A DNA stretch of 64,000 nucleotides from Diorhabda sublineata (GCF_026230105.1 NC_079486.1:3100001-3164000), one strand, 5' to 3'; positions 23,034-34,241 are shown, numbered from the stretch's first letter. Made by a program: numbers and translations. Notes: generated by a model not told the origin, from the letters alone.

Positions 23034-23600
23034 AATTTTTTTTCAGTTGAGTGGTCAGTAACGTCGAATAGTAATCTCCAGTTATTGTTCTACCCTTATT
23101 AAAAAAATCAATCATGATTACTCCATGGCAATCCCAAAAAACTGGAGCAAGAACTTTTCCAGCACATTTTTGGACACGAAACTTCTTAGGTCTGGGAAAA
23201 CCAGAGTATCGCCACTCGACAGTCTGATAAAATCATGTCATAAAGTGTATCGATATTTTCGACGACTGACACAGGAGCTGGCCTTCATGATCGGTCATCA
23301 TCTTCAATGGAAAATTTACCTCGTAAATCTGCTCACCTCTTAACGCTTCTAAATACAGGTACTTGATGATGGCTTGATACTCCAATTTGTCGATTTTCCC
23401 AATTTCGGTGGATATATTTTTTCTTTCAATTTATTGCGTAACTCTGGTTTTCATTTTTAACGTAAAACTTAACACTGACATTTTTAATAAGTTATTTTTC
23501 GTTGCTATTGTAACGCAATATTTTGTTTATGCATGGAACTGGTCTAGGCCACCAACTTATCAATACATCGTCGTATAGTTCAAATGGGGGACGACAATGA
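23034..23600. other. sequence following gypsy copy 3
   Basis: Frames of 63-72 codons without recognised domains. It probably continues the block that lies to the left of position 1, outside the window. No gene is called. Confidence 0.35.
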
Positions 23601-24500
23601 CCCTCCACTTTGGGATTCTCAAATATTTGAGGTTATCTACTCGGAAATAACATTTTCATCACTTTAGGGTTATGTGACACACAATACCAATTTGTTGGGG
23701 TTTATCTAAGAGATAAACAAATTTTAAATTGTTCACAATATCCAGTGCAAATGAGTAATTATTGAATTTACCACTCAATTTGAAAATTGTTCTAATTCAC
23801 TCTGAGTAATGATAGCTAGTATTTTCTCCAAGAAATATTCCATTGATGATTTGCAGTTATTACGAATACCAAAAACAGTTGATATCTTATGAATCACCTT
23901 TTCCTGTAGTTTTTAGTATCTTTCGACCAAATGGATCAAATTCCATATTTTTTCAATGCCTTTAGTGAGTTACTAATTCAATCAACTCACCATATGAAAT
24001 CAAATTATACGCGGTAATATCTTTTGTTTTATACAAAACACATAGAAACTAGAGAACATCGAAACAAGCGTCATACAGTGTAATAGTGAGTATGGTGGTA
24101 GTGGTAGTAAATGCAGCACACAAATTGTTCTCACGTATTTTATGCAATAATCATCACTTTTCCCTTTTGTTTTCTATTATCATCTTCATTAGCCATTCGA
24201 AGTATTATCTGATTTGGAATTGTCAGTATTGATATGGCCATTCGTTTTCTTAATGCTTATTTGACACTTCCCAATTTGTCACTATGCAATCCTATCAACC
24301 ATTTGAAGGTATCTACGGCTCCATTTTCCAATTCTTCTTCATACTTATACAATTCGATATTATGTATGATTGTACCATTCAAGTCCAGAAAGAAATTATG
24401 CTCATTTACGTTTCAAACTATAAGCATTCTTACTTCTTGTCGGCATCATTTTCCTCATCATGGCTCTTCACATTACTACAAATATTTCGAAATATGTGAT
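23600..24500 (-). pseudogene. unidentified host-gene fragment, copy 2
   Basis: Inverted relative to 7640-8228. The minus strand shows the exon whose best-preserved form reads DLNGTIIHNIELYKYEEELE (24320-24410), preceded by KSHDEENDADKK and a GTAAG donor. The third exon piece is at 23760-23900. Several stops are present. Parts recur at 59490-59765 in the same orientation. Confidence 0.45.
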
Positions 24501-25378
24501 TTAAGGTAGTTTTGAAAATAATAAATTGATGCAATCAAATATTTTGTTGTTGAGCTAAGTGGTTTTTAAAATATTTATTTTGCCAATCTATCACGAGATT
24601 TAAGAATAATAAATCAATTAAAATTAGAGGAAATGCAGCTGTAGCACCTGCATTATGGAAATATGTATTAATATCTGTTCTCGATAAATAAAGAACATCT
24701 GTTGTACTTAAAATTTGGGTTGCCAATTTAACTTTCATAGCTATTATGTTTGAGCGAGAATGAAAAAAAATCTAGCTGCTCAATAACCATCACAAAAAGC
24801 CGTTACATTGTTTCCACCTATATATATATATTCCAGCTATATATGATAAGGAATCAATCTGATGAGTTTTAAACATGAAAAAAAAAGGATTATGATAGAG
24901 TGGAGTGATAAACTCCACTTTAATAATGAAAATAATGAATTTTGATCTTCTGCTTTAGAAGATAATCTATAAAAAATACATCGAGTGAAAAAGAAGACAT
25001 GTACCAACAAAATTAAAAGGAGTAACAGAAAGAGGCATATTCAAAATTATACTTATCTACAATTATTCTATATATCTCGTAACAGTAAAGGATGACAGAG
25101 AGTTGAAAAGCTAAGAACAACTGTGCGAAAACATTTAGAAATGTGGTCCCCTCAAAATTCTTTATACATATAATTAATATAAAATAGATACCTTCCATAG
25201 GACAGCTGTAAGCCTACATTTTGATGTTTAGGACTTGTTTTGAAAAGAATACTGTTCCCTTTTCGTTCTCTCAACGTTTTTGCTTCCATTAGAATGACTT
25301 GATAACAATATACTTTCAACTGGTTGTTGAGAAGCTAAAAAAATAAAACAAAAGTGTGTGGGTATGTATCAGTAGAAA
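24501..25378. repeat. repeat block H, copy 2, left part
   Basis: Matches about 59790-60815 in the same orientation and 14381-15580 inverted. It is separated from its right part (35401-36775) by the EnSpm transposon. A short extra piece near 24730-24780 and a TATATATATA run near 24823 distinguish it from the other copies. Confidence 0.7.
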
Positions 25379-25425
25379 CCCAAGCAGCACAGTGTCGTTA
25401 CTATGACGTCAATTATAGGCCATTG
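25379..25425. repeat. EnSpm terminal inverted repeat, left
   Basis: Starts CCCAAGCAGCACAG and matches the reverse complement of 35354-35400 over roughly 45 bp with about six mismatches. Confidence 0.85.
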
Positions 25426-25575
25426 GCGACCAATGGGGACGCCTAAAAAGACGTCTAAAATGACGTGATTATGACGGGTTAATGTCACATCCTACAGACG
25501 TCAACTAATGACGTACCTAGTCCGGCTGGTGAGACGTCAAAATGACGTACTTACTTTTGACAAATGACGTATAAG
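25402..25575. promoter_or_regulatory. subterminal ACGT-core motif array, left
   Basis: Eight ACGT cores in about 170 bp, mostly TGACGT or GACGTCA, on both strands. Subterminal arrays like this are where CACTA-type transposases or their helper proteins bind; the binding here is inference. Confidence 0.65.
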
Positions 25576-25687
25576 TAGGATCAAAAATATAAAAAAATGC
25601 GTTCAAATTAATACCAGTTTATTACAAAATCTTAAAAAACTACATACTATTACACTTATAGAACATAAAAGTTGAAATAAGGAATTA

Positions 25688-27598
25688 CTAATGATGCAAT
25701 AATGAAAATGACAACCATTCCTGCTTGAAAGGAAAAACAATACATTTCGAAAAAACTTTGTGGCAGTGCAATAACTCGATATACTCTGATAAATTTTGGA
25801 TGCGATACACATAGAATTCTTTTGAGTCGACAGGGTATTTGTAAAATGAACGGTAATCCTGAAACCTCCTACCTAATATAAAAACTGCTCCATTATTATC
25901 CACTACTATATTTTCTATTTTGAAAACCAGTCCTTCTAAGGTAAGACAAAAACAATTTGCTTCTGAATATGATGCAATAGAAAAAATAAAATCTTTATAA
26001 TGAAGCTTTTTATACTGCTTGCAAGAGAAATTTGGCGTTGGTCCTAAGAAATGGGACAATTCACATTTACAGAAGTGTTCATCATCAGGTGAAGTAGAGT
26101 CATGTTTTTCGTACACTGTCATTTCAATTTCTTTTAAGCGTCTATTAATCTGTTGTAACGGTTTATTCGGAGACTGAACTAACGATTTTAAATGGTGGAG
26201 ATAATTTTCAAATGGAAATGCTGACGAATTGTCTAGTGGCCCGAAATTTTCAACGTCATCTGCCAAATGTAATAAGGAATGTACATTGTAAACTAAGAAC
26301 TCTAATCCGTAGGTCTTTTCACTGTGCGTTACGAATAAATGCAAAAGTTGGCGCGCAAATGGAACTCCGAATTTTTCAATATGGCGTTTAGAAATAAGTA
26401 TCATAATTGAACAATGAAATAGCAAAAAATGCTCATATATTGCCAAATTGACATTCCCATACAAAGCAACTGGCCCAATATACAGTAAAAATATTCGAAA
26501 TTCCGTTGCTTTCCAATCTGCCAACTGAGACAAACTGCGCCCTTTCCGATTGAATTCTACTGGAATACATTTACTGAGAAAAACAATTTTTTCAGATACA
26601 TTTTGAAATGCAGTAGAGCTCATTTTGGCTCGGCTTGCGCCTCCTGTCCAAATACGCAAAAGTTTTTTCATTACACCTAGACAAACTAGGTGTATATAGT
26701 CTAAAGAAAAGACATAGATCAAATCTATAGGAAGAGCTATTAGAGGAGATTCTCCATGATGATGAGATACATCAATTTTAGTCCGAAAAGATTCGTTGTC
26801 TCTCTTGTTAAAAGGTAAATTTTTGAAAATGACACGTCCCAGGTGTTCTCCAGAGTTGTCGCACCTTTCACAGGAACTATACCCTGAATGGGTCTTCACA
26901 CATTTCAGATATGCGCGCGCAGGAGCATCGCAAACAAAGCTGTGAACTTTTACTTCATGGATATTATTATTAATTTCAATGCCCGTGGTAAGTAAGTTCG
27001 ATAACTCAATTAAAAAATCTTCTAAAAACGCTGACAATAAATTTGATTTGCCACTTCCTAAAAAAGAACCAATAACAAACGGCTCACTATTAAAATTTTT
27101 TACAAATGCTAAAATGGGCCAGAGATCATGTTTCTGACCATTTCTATAAATGGGCAGTTCATCTACATTAAATGAAATGTTGATAATGCTGTACTGAGAA
27201 ATATTAGGCACTGACAATAACTTTAATTTTAAAGCGTTAACAAGTCCAAAATGACAATATTCGCCATTTAACAACGATTTTGTTTTCGTTTCTCTGGGCG
27301 TTTTCAGCAGCGTTCCACTGTCTAACGGTAACTCATTATGGTATGGATGCAAGATATGCAAGAGATGAGTAACTGCTGTACGTCGAACGTACCTTGAAGC
27401 TGCCCAGTTTGACAATTTCGAATGCAAATCGCTAGGCGGCGGTTCATTAGAAAATAAATCGTTAGGGGGCACGTTACTGGAATAGGAAGTCAAATGGTTG
27501 TATAACGTCGCATCATTGAAGAGCAAATTTTCATTAGGCGAGTTTACATTAAAATCTAAATCTCTTGAGGAACAGGTGTCATTTTCACTTCCACACAT
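25688..27598 (-). CDS. EnSpm/CACTA (tnp2-like) transposase
   Basis: An intact 636-codon frame for a DDE transposase that would cut and join the element's ends. Candidate catalytic residues are D146 (FNVDELPIY), D224 (VCDAPARAYLKC) and E464 (FPFENYLHHLKSLV). A C-x2-C pair at C243/C246 (SCERC) and the conserved DYIHLVCLGVMKKLL block at about 300-314 are typical of insect EnSpm proteins. The ATG at 27598 has an in-frame TGA twelve codons upstream. No N-terminal zinc finger is seen, so the protein may be shorter than relatives or lack an upstream exon. The promoter side is now separated from it by the copia. Confidence 0.85.
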   Translation of the reverse strand: MCGSENDTCSSRDLDFNVNSPNENLLFNDATLYNHLTSYSSNVPPNDLFSNEPPPSDLHSKLSNWAASRYVRRTAVTHLLHILHPYHNELPLDSGTLLKTPRETKTKSLLNGEYCHFGLVNALKLKLLSVPNISQYSIINISFNVDELPIYRNGQKHDLWPILAFVKNFNSEPFVIGSFLGSGKSNLLSAFLEDFLIELSNLLTTGIEINNNIHEVKVHSFVCDAPARAYLKCVKTHSGYSSCERCDNSGEHLGRVIFKNLPFNKRDNESFRTKIDVSHHHGESPLIALPIDLIYVFSLDYIHLVCLGVMKKLLRIWTGGASRAKMSSTAFQNVSEKIVFLSKCIPVEFNRKGRSLSQLADWKATEFRIFLLYIGPVALYGNVNLAIYEHFLLFHCSIMILISKRHIEKFGVPFARQLLHLFVTHSEKTYGLEFLVYNVHSLLHLADDVENFGPLDNSSAFPFENYLHHLKSLVQSPNKPLQQINRRLKEIEMTVYEKHDSTSPDDEHFCKCELSHFLGPTPNFSCKQYKKLHYKDFIFSIASYSEANCFCLTLEGLVFKIENIVVDNNGAVFILGRRFQDYRSFYKYPVDSKEFYVYRIQNLSEYIELLHCHKVFSKCIVFPFKQEWLSFSLLHH

Positions 27599-27698
27599 TG
27601 AATCAGCAAAAAAATGGAATTTGATGATTCATTGGAATCATTATTAACTATTAAAGATGTATTATAACAATTCTGACTCACAGGTGCTAAATTTGCTT

Positions 27699-27703
27699 CT
27701 GCC
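27699..27703. repeat. copia 1 target site duplication, left
   Basis: CTGCC is repeated at 34195-34199 directly outside the right LTR. Confidence 0.9.
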
Positions 27704-27954
27704 TGTTAAAAATAATACTTTTCTGGTTTGTGTTTAATAATATAGGTATTAGTTTTTTTACTTTCTGGCCTACTGTTAAGATATATGAAAATAAAAAAAG
27801 AAGAAGTCAGTTAGTGAGAATCATAGAGAATTATCGAGAATGATTCATTATTAAGGTTAAGATGATATATTAATATGATTTGTATTGTACATGGAATTGA
27901 CAAATAAAGGTGTATAAGAAGGAAGACTATAAGTTAATTATTTAAAAAACAACA
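27704..27954 (+). repeat. copia 1 5' LTR
   Basis: 251 bp, TGTT...AACA. The single difference from the 3' LTR is A at 27896 versus G at 34136. It should hold the promoter and polyadenylation signals; an AATAAA is at 27903-27908. Confidence 0.92.
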
Positions 27955-27969
27955 GGTTATGGGCCCAGG
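27955..27969 (+). other. primer binding site, internal iMet tRNA type
   Basis: GGTTATGGGCCCAG directly follows the LTR. Drosophila copia primes in the same way, from the anticodon-arm half of initiator tRNA-Met. Confidence 0.85.
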
Positions 27970-28000
27970 TGATTCTGTGGATAATTAAAATATAAAGAAA

Positions 28001-29365
28001 ATGGCTAATTCACAAATAAAAAATATTTATAACATAGAACTATTGAATGGTGAAAATTATTACTCATGGAAATTTAGAGTGAAAATATTACTAGAAGAAA
28101 AAGATGTGGCAGAATGGATAGAAAAAGAATTTGTGGAATCAGATTATACAGTGGAAAAAGACAAAAAGGAAGCTATGAAAAAAGATAAGTTATGTAAGTC
28201 ATTGATAATACAATGTTTGGATGATAAGCAATTAGAATTTGTAACGGAAAAAAAATACAGCCTATGGTATGTGGCAAGCTTTAGGAGATATTTATGAAAA
28301 AAAAAGGATTACCCGGGCAAATGATGCTAAGAAGAATGTTAATGTCATTAAAATTAAAAGAGAATGAAGATTTGGAAGGTTATTTGACAGAATTTGATGA
28401 TCTTGTTAGGAAGATAAGAGCTACAGGGGCTGTTATGAGTGATGAGGACATTGTATGTATGTTAATGATGGGGATGCCTCCAAGTTTTGAAACAGTTATA
28501 ACAATATTAGAGAATATGGATCCTAAAGTGTTAACAATAGATTTCGTCAAAAGAAAATTTAGAAGTGAAGTAGAAAGAAGAAAAGCATTAAAATCTGAAC
28601 AATCAACTTATGAACAAAAATCAGCAGTATTTAATACTACAAATACTAGAAAAATAGTGTGTTTCCGGTGTCACAAGGAAGGACATATGCAAAAAGACTG
28701 TAAAGAAAGTGTACCAGGGCAATCAAATTCAAGAGTTGTGCAAGGTGGTTTTACAAGAGGTAGTTTCAGAGGAAATTATAGAGGTGGTTATAGTAGAGGA
28801 GGTTTTCGAGGATATGCAACTCCAAGTAGAGGTTTCACTCGAGGTAGAAGTTATCATACAAACTACAGAAATCAGGGAAATCATGTAGAGGTGAACAAGA
28901 AACAAAGTTCAGAAGATCAGGAAGAGCAAGATGGAATATGTTTTTTGATGAATGGTAATGAAAGTAAGATTGTAAGTAACGATAATATCTCATTCTATAT
29001 AGATTCAGGCTGTACAGATCATTTAGTAAATAATAACAAATATTTTTATGAATATTTAGAATTAAAAACACCAATTAACATAGCAGTAGCAAAGAATAAT
29101 GAATACTTGAGGGCAATAGGTATTGGAAATATTAAAGTTTTGAGTAAAATAAATGGAAAGATCATTGAATGCATAATAAAAAATGTTTTTTACGTTCCAA
29201 ATTTAAGGAAGAATTTATTATCAGTAAAAAGATTAGAAATGTCTAATGTATCTGTAGTTTTTGAGGGTGGTCAGGTTAGTTTATATAATGAAAATAAATT
29301 GATAGGAGTAGGATTTAGAAACAGGCTTTATGAGATTATTTTTGAGTATAAGATAGAAAATCGAT
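28001..29365 (+). pseudogene. copia 1 gag and protease region
   Basis: Starts with ATG at 28001 (MANSQIKNIYNIELLNGENY). Gag is followed by a CCHC zinc knuckle, CFRCHKEGHMQKDC (about 28660-28700), a Gly/Arg-rich linker, and an aspartic protease motif FYIDSGCTDHLV (about 28990-29025), with Cys where Ala is usual. Two frame changes fall in A-runs near 28249 and 28298. The frame continues into the integrase prefix until the LINE interrupts it after YKIENR. Confidence 0.85.
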
Positions 29366-29386
29366 GTTATATATATATATCCCCTT

Positions 29387-31090
29387 TTATAGCGTTATAC
29401 GCCTTTGGGTTCCTAATCTCCAGGCCTGTCTATCTTGCCAGTCGTCGACTGCTAGGTTCCTTTCGGACATTGCTCTAGTGATTCCTTGTAGCCATGTTCT
29501 AGGTGGTCTTCCCCTCTTTCTTTTTTCTTTGGGGGTCCATTCTAATATTATTCTTGGTAGTCGTTCTCTTCCCATTCTCTTAACGTGTCCGTACCAAATC
29601 AACTGTTTCTTTTCTATATCTTCTACTAAAGTTCTTTCTACTTTCAATTGTCTTCTTATTTCCTCGTTTCTTATATGTTCCGTTCTAGATATTCTTGCTG
29701 CTCTCCTCCAGAAATCCATTTCCACTGCATTTAAGTTATTTTTTTGCTTTTCTGTAAGTTGCCAAACCTCGGAGCTATATGTAATTATTGGTTGTAAAAT
29801 GGCGTTGTATATTCTCTTTTTTGTTTCTGGTCTAATATTCTTTTGCCACAGCACTGAGTTCAGGGCTCTTATTACTTTTCTTCCTTTGGTTATTCTGTCC
29901 CTAATTGTTTCCTCGTTTCGTCCTGTTGTTGTTAGTTTTACACCTAGGTATATGCATTCCTTACAGTTTTTAATTATTTTTCCCTCTAGATCTAAATTCC
30001 CAGGTGAATCTTCTGATCCTATACATATGTATTGTGTCTTCTCCGTGCTAACCTGTAGACCCCACTTTTGGTATTCTTCTATAAGTTTTCTAGACATGTA
30101 CTCCAGATCTTCTTTTTCCTGTGCTACCACTACCTGGTCATCGGCATAGTGCAGTGTATACAAGGTGCTCTCCCCAATAGTTAGTCCCATTCCTTTACAT
30201 TTTTTTTTCCAAACTCTTAGGGCTTCATCTATGTATATGTTGAACAGAGTTGGGGATAAACAACACCCTTGTCGCAAGCCTTTGGTTGTTTTGAAGCCGT
30301 CTGTCACCTTGTTACCTATTTTTATTTTTGCTGTTGTGTCTCTGTATAGTTCTTTTATAGCCTTTATTAGAGTGGTATTTATGCTCGTTCTTTCCAGAAC
30401 CTCCCATAATTTTGAGACAGGTACTGTGTCATACGCTTTCTTCAAGTCTACCAATAGTAGGTGCACTTCTTGTGATCTTACGGTTCTCTTTTCGATTATT
30501 TGTGATAGACAGAAAATACTATCTATCGTCGATCGACCTGCTCTGAAGCCGTTTTGTTCCTCGGATTCGTATGGGTGATATTCTTCACAAATGATCTCCT
30601 TTATTATTTTTCCGTATAACCTACTGAGCGTACTAGTCACTGTAATGCCCCTATAATTATTGCAGTCTTCCTTATTTCCTTTTTTGTATATGGACGTGAT
30701 CCATCCTTCTTTCCACGTTTGCGGTATTGGTTCTCCATTTAGATGTCTATTGATAATTTCTGTTAGGATATTAAACAGCCTATTTGTTCCTGCTTTTATT
30801 AATTCTGCAGGTATTCCCTCTGGACCAGGAGCGCGCCCATTTTTAAGTAGTGTTATAGCTTTCTTTGTTTTTTCTACGTTGATTTTTATTGGTTCACCTG
30901 TAATCCGTATGTCTTCAGCCGGCATGTTACTATATTCAGATCTCTGTTCTCTGAGTAATGAGCGGTAATAGTCTTGCCATTTATTTGGTGATATGGTGCC
31001 GATTGGGATATTTTCTTTTCTGCCAGATCTAACATTATCTATAAATCTCCACGATTCCCTGGATTGGCGTCCTCCTAAATAGGTATCCAA
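29387..31090 (-). CDS. LINE 2 reverse transcriptase, open frame
   Basis: About 567 intact codons. Motifs: KNGRAPGPEGIPAELIK, NYRGITVTSTLSRLYGKI, LVDLKKAYDTVPVSKLW, LRQGCCLSPTLFNIY, YADD (30137-30148) and a C-terminal region ending GRPPRTWLQGITRAM. No ATG starts it; the frame is open up to a TAA within the conserved 5' module. It has no endonuclease domain. RTE membership rests on the shared 5' module and RT style. It is distinct from LINE 1 in sequence. Confidence 0.8.
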   Translation of the reverse strand: MDTYLGGRQSRESWRFIDNVRSGRKENIPIGTISPNKWQDYYRSLLREQRSEYSNMPAEDIRITGEPIKINVEKTKKAITLLKNGRAPGPEGIPAELIKAGTNRLFNILTEIINRHLNGEPIPQTWKEGWITSIYKKGNKEDCNNYRGITVTSTLSRLYGKIIKEIICEEYHPYESEEQNGFRAGRSTIDSIFCLSQIIEKRTVRSQEVHLLLVDLKKAYDTVPVSKLWEVLERTSINTTLIKAIKELYRDTTAKIKIGNKVTDGFKTTKGLRQGCCLSPTLFNIYIDEALRVWKKKCKGMGLTIGESTLYTLHYADDQVVVAQEKEDLEYMSRKLIEEYQKWGLQVSTEKTQYICIGSEDSPGNLDLEGKIIKNCKECIYLGVKLTTTGRNEETIRDRITKGRKVIRALNSVLWQKNIRPETKKRIYNAILQPIITYSSEVWQLTEKQKNNLNAVEMDFWRRAARISRTEHIRNEEIRRQLKVERTLVEDIEKKQLIWYGHVKRMGRERLPRIILEWTPKEKRKRGRPPRTWLQGITRAMSERNLAVDDWQDRQAWRLGTQRRITL

Positions 31091-31136
31091 AAGAAGTTTT
31101 TTCCAAGTGATAGGGGGCTGGCCTATCGACTTGACC

Positions 31137-31220
31137 CTCCTCCTTTACCCGGGCTTGGGACCGGCAGTTGTGTCCAGCGGGCTACTCAATCCACCACACC
31201 GAAACACACCAGGCGGAGTT
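31137..31220 (-). promoter_or_regulatory. conserved 5' module of LINE 2
   Basis: Counterpart of 4341-4425. The outer pair is 31211-31218 with 31137-31144, and the inner pair is 31204-31208 with 31169-31173 (TGTGT/ACACA in place of GTGGT/ATCAC in LINE 1). The CCGG...CCGG box is identical. Confidence 0.5.
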
Positions 31221-31226
31221 AAAAAT

Positions 31227-33858
31227 GATTGAAAATGATGACAATGAATCAATGATGTGGCATAAAAGATTAGGGCATATATATAATGCAAATTTAAAGT
31301 TATTAGTTGATAAAAGAATGGTAAAAGGTTTGGAAAATGTAAATGTAAATAAAATTGATTTTTGTGAAGCCTGTGTAAAAGGTAAAATGACAAAACTTAG
31401 ATTTGAAACAAGATCACATGCAAAAAGATTATTAGAGATTGTTCATACTGATGTTGTTGGACCAATAACGCCACTAAGTCACGATGGGGGTAAATATTTT
31501 GTTACATTTGTGGATGATTTTTCTAATTTTTGTACAGTGTATATCATAAAAGGTAAAGATGAGGTGTTTAAGTGTTTTGAAGAATATGTAAATATGGTAC
31601 AATCAAAATTTAACATAAAATTGGCAGTGCTAAGATGTGACAATGGAGGGGAATATATTTCCAAAGATATAAAAGATTTATGTAAATCAAATGGAACTGT
31701 TTTAGACTATACAATACCATATACGCCACAGCAGAATGGTAAGGCTGAGAGGTTTAATAGAAGTTTGTTGGAAAAGGCAAGAACAATGATAGAAGAAGCC
31801 AACCTGCCAAAAACATTTTGGAATGAGAGCATTAGAGTAGCTGCTTATATTTTAAATCGTAGCCCTAGCAAACATTTAGAAAATGTTACACCAGCAGAAT
31901 TGTGGTATGGTAAAAAACCTGATATAAAAAATATTAAGATATTTGGATGTACAGCATATGCTCATATACAAAAACAATTTAGAGAAAAGTTTGATCCAGT
32001 TTCTGAAAAAATTATTTTTATAGGATATACAAATACAGGTTATAGATTGTGGAGTATAAAAGGAAAAAGAGTGATAGTAGCACGAGATGTTATATTTAAT
32101 GAAACTGATTTTATTTATAAAATAAAAAAGGCAAGTATTGAAATAAATAATAGAGAACAAAACAGTTTAGAAGAAAACGTTGAAATAGAATCCGAAGAAG
32201 ATGAGAGTAATGATGAAGCTCATAGAAGAAAAAATTTTGAAAGAATAAAAAGGAAAGTCAAAATTCCAGAAAAATATAATGATTATGAATTATATATGGC
32301 ATTTGATGCAGTATCATTTGTAGAAAAAGTACCAGAGACAGTGGAGGAAATAGATAATAGAAGTGACAAAAATATGTGGATACAGGCTATGAAAAGGGAA
32401 ATTGATTCAATTGAGAAAAATGAGACATGGAATGAAGTAGAGAAACCGGAAAAAGCAGAAATTTTGACAGCTAAATGGGTATTTGCTAAGAAACCATTAG
32501 AAACAATAATGGAAGACAGATACAAAGCGAGATTAGTTGTACGAGGATGTGGACAGAGAAATACTTATGATTATGATGATATATATTCACCTGTGGCAAA
32601 AATGACAACAATAAGGACTCTTCTAACAGTGAGCAATCAATATGGATATTATATAAAACAACTTGATGTGAAAACGGCATTTCTAAATGGAGATTTAAAA
32701 GAAGAAATATATGTTTATGCGCCAGAGAGGGTAAATTGTAAACCAGGATGTGTTTTAAAATTGAATAAAGCTCTTTATGGCTTAAAACAAGCTGCAAAAT
32801 GCTGGAATATAAAAATAAATACATATTTATTAAATTTAGGTTTTACAAGATCAGAAACTGATTATTGTCTATATACAAAAGTTGATGAAGATAAACAAAT
32901 TATGTATTTATTACTCTACGTGGATGATATCATATTAGCAGGGCAAAAATTAAATAAAATTGAAATTTGTAAAAATGATTTAATGAGATGTTTTGATATA
33001 AAAGATAAAGGAGATTTAAAGAGTTTTCTAGGACTTGAAGTAAATTATATTAAAGAAGAAGGAATCTTGGAATTAAGTCAAAGAAGATATTTACTTGGAA
33101 TATTAGAAAGATTTAATTTTGATAATTGCAATCCCACAGCAACACCTATAGATCCAAAGTTTAATATTTTTGAAAATAAAGATGATGAATGCACACTACC
33201 AGTAAGACAACTAATTGGATGTTTAATGTATCTGATGCTTGGAACAAGACCAGATATCAGTTACTCAGTAAATTATTTAAGTAGATTTCAAGATAAAAAT
33301 AATAGTTTGGTGTGGACAGGATTAAAAAGAATTTTAAGATATTTAAAAGGAACAGTTAATATGCATTTAAAATTTGAAAGAAAAAATAATGAAAGTTTGT
33401 TTGAGTGTTATGTGGATTCTGATTGGGGAAGTGAAGTGGTAGATAGAAAATCAGTGTCAGGATATTTAATTAAATTATTTGGTAATATAGTGATGTGGGT
33501 AACAAGAAAACAAAATTGTGTGACTCTTTCAAGCTCAGAAGCTGAGTTAGTGGCATTATGTTCCGCAGTACAAGATTGCTTATGGTTTAAGAAATTATTG
33601 TTTGATATGAAAGTCAATATTCAAAATTTTAAAATATATGAGGACAATCAAGGATGTATAGCTTTGATAAAAAATCCCGAAAATAACAAACGTGTAAAAC
33701 ATATAGATATAAAATACAACTTTGTGTGTGACATTTTAAATACAAAGAAAATGGAATTAACTTTTATTGGAACTAAAAATCAAGTAGCAGACATTTTAAC
33801 AAAGGGGCTCCACAAAAGACAGTTTTATAAGAATAGAGATTATTTAAATTTATGTTAA
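31227..33858 (+). CDS. copia 1 integrase, reverse transcriptase, RNase H
   Basis: An intact frame following the LINE. It begins in the integrase zinc region (WHKRLGHI, CEACVKGK). The integrase core has HTDVVGP (Asp), RCDNGGEYI (Asp, about 31640) and NGKAERFNRSLL (Glu, about 31747). RT has AFLNGDLKEEIYVYAPE and YVDD (32917-32928). RNase H has YVDSDWGSEVVDRKSVSGYL and HIDIKYNF, and the frame ends near the purine tract. No lesion is seen here. The frame extends 5' into antisense LINE sequence, which is not part of the protein. Confidence 0.9.
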
Positions 33859-33933
33859 GATATTTTGTTTATTATTAATGTTAATAAAAGAAAAAAATCA
33901 AAATATAATATTTGAAATTTCATAGAAAAGTAT

Positions 33934-33943
33934 TAAGAGAGGG
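33934..33943 (+). other. copia 1 polypurine tract
   Basis: AAGAGAGGG directly precedes the 3' LTR, the normal position for plus-strand priming. Confidence 0.8.
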
Positions 33944-34194
33944 TGTTAAAAATAATACTTTTCTGGTTTGTGTTTAATAATATAGGTATTAGTTTTTTTA
34001 CTTTCTGGCCTACTGTTAAGATATATGAAAATAAAAAAAGAAGAAGTCAGTTAGTGAGAATCATAGAGAATTATCGAGAATGATTCATTATTAAGGTTAA
34101 GATGATATATTAATATGATTTGTATTGTACATGGAGTTGACAAATAAAGGTGTATAAGAAGGAAGACTATAAGTTAATTATTTAAAAAACAACA
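33944..34194 (+). repeat. copia 1 3' LTR
   Basis: 251 bp, identical to the 5' LTR except at 34136; followed by the CTGCC duplication. Confidence 0.92.
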
Positions 34195-34199
34195 CTGCC
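34195..34199. repeat. copia 1 target site duplication, right
   Basis: CTGCC, matching 27699-27703. Confidence 0.9.
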
Positions 34200-34241
34200 A
34201 CCCTTCTGTAGAGTTGTCTTTGACTAACAACACTTTTTTTC

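Larger units (their letters stand above)
29367..31226 (-). mobile_element. RTE-like LINE 2, internally deleted
   Basis: Minus-strand non-LTR element within copia pol. Its 5' end (about 31220) is the same module as LINE 1; after about 120 bp it jumps into the RT region, so the endonuclease is missing. The 3' end has a TA-repeat tail (29367-29380). Imperfect target duplications are GATAGAAAATCGATG (29352-29366) and GATTGAAAATGATG (31227-31240). Confidence 0.8.
27704..34194 (+). mobile_element. copia-type LTR retrotransposon 1 (young)
   Basis: A full-length Ty1/copia element with 251-bp LTRs that differ at one base by eye, a CTGCC target duplication, a PBS, gag-pol and a purine tract. It is inserted between the two genes of the EnSpm transposon, opposite to their direction. 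It is split by an RTE-like LINE at about 29367-31226, and its gag has two homopolymer frameshifts. The near-identical LTRs indicate a recent insertion. Confidence 0.92.

Noticed and set aside
29364..30968. Several plus-strand frames of up to 261 codons
   Set aside because: They are antisense to the LINE 2 reverse transcriptase.
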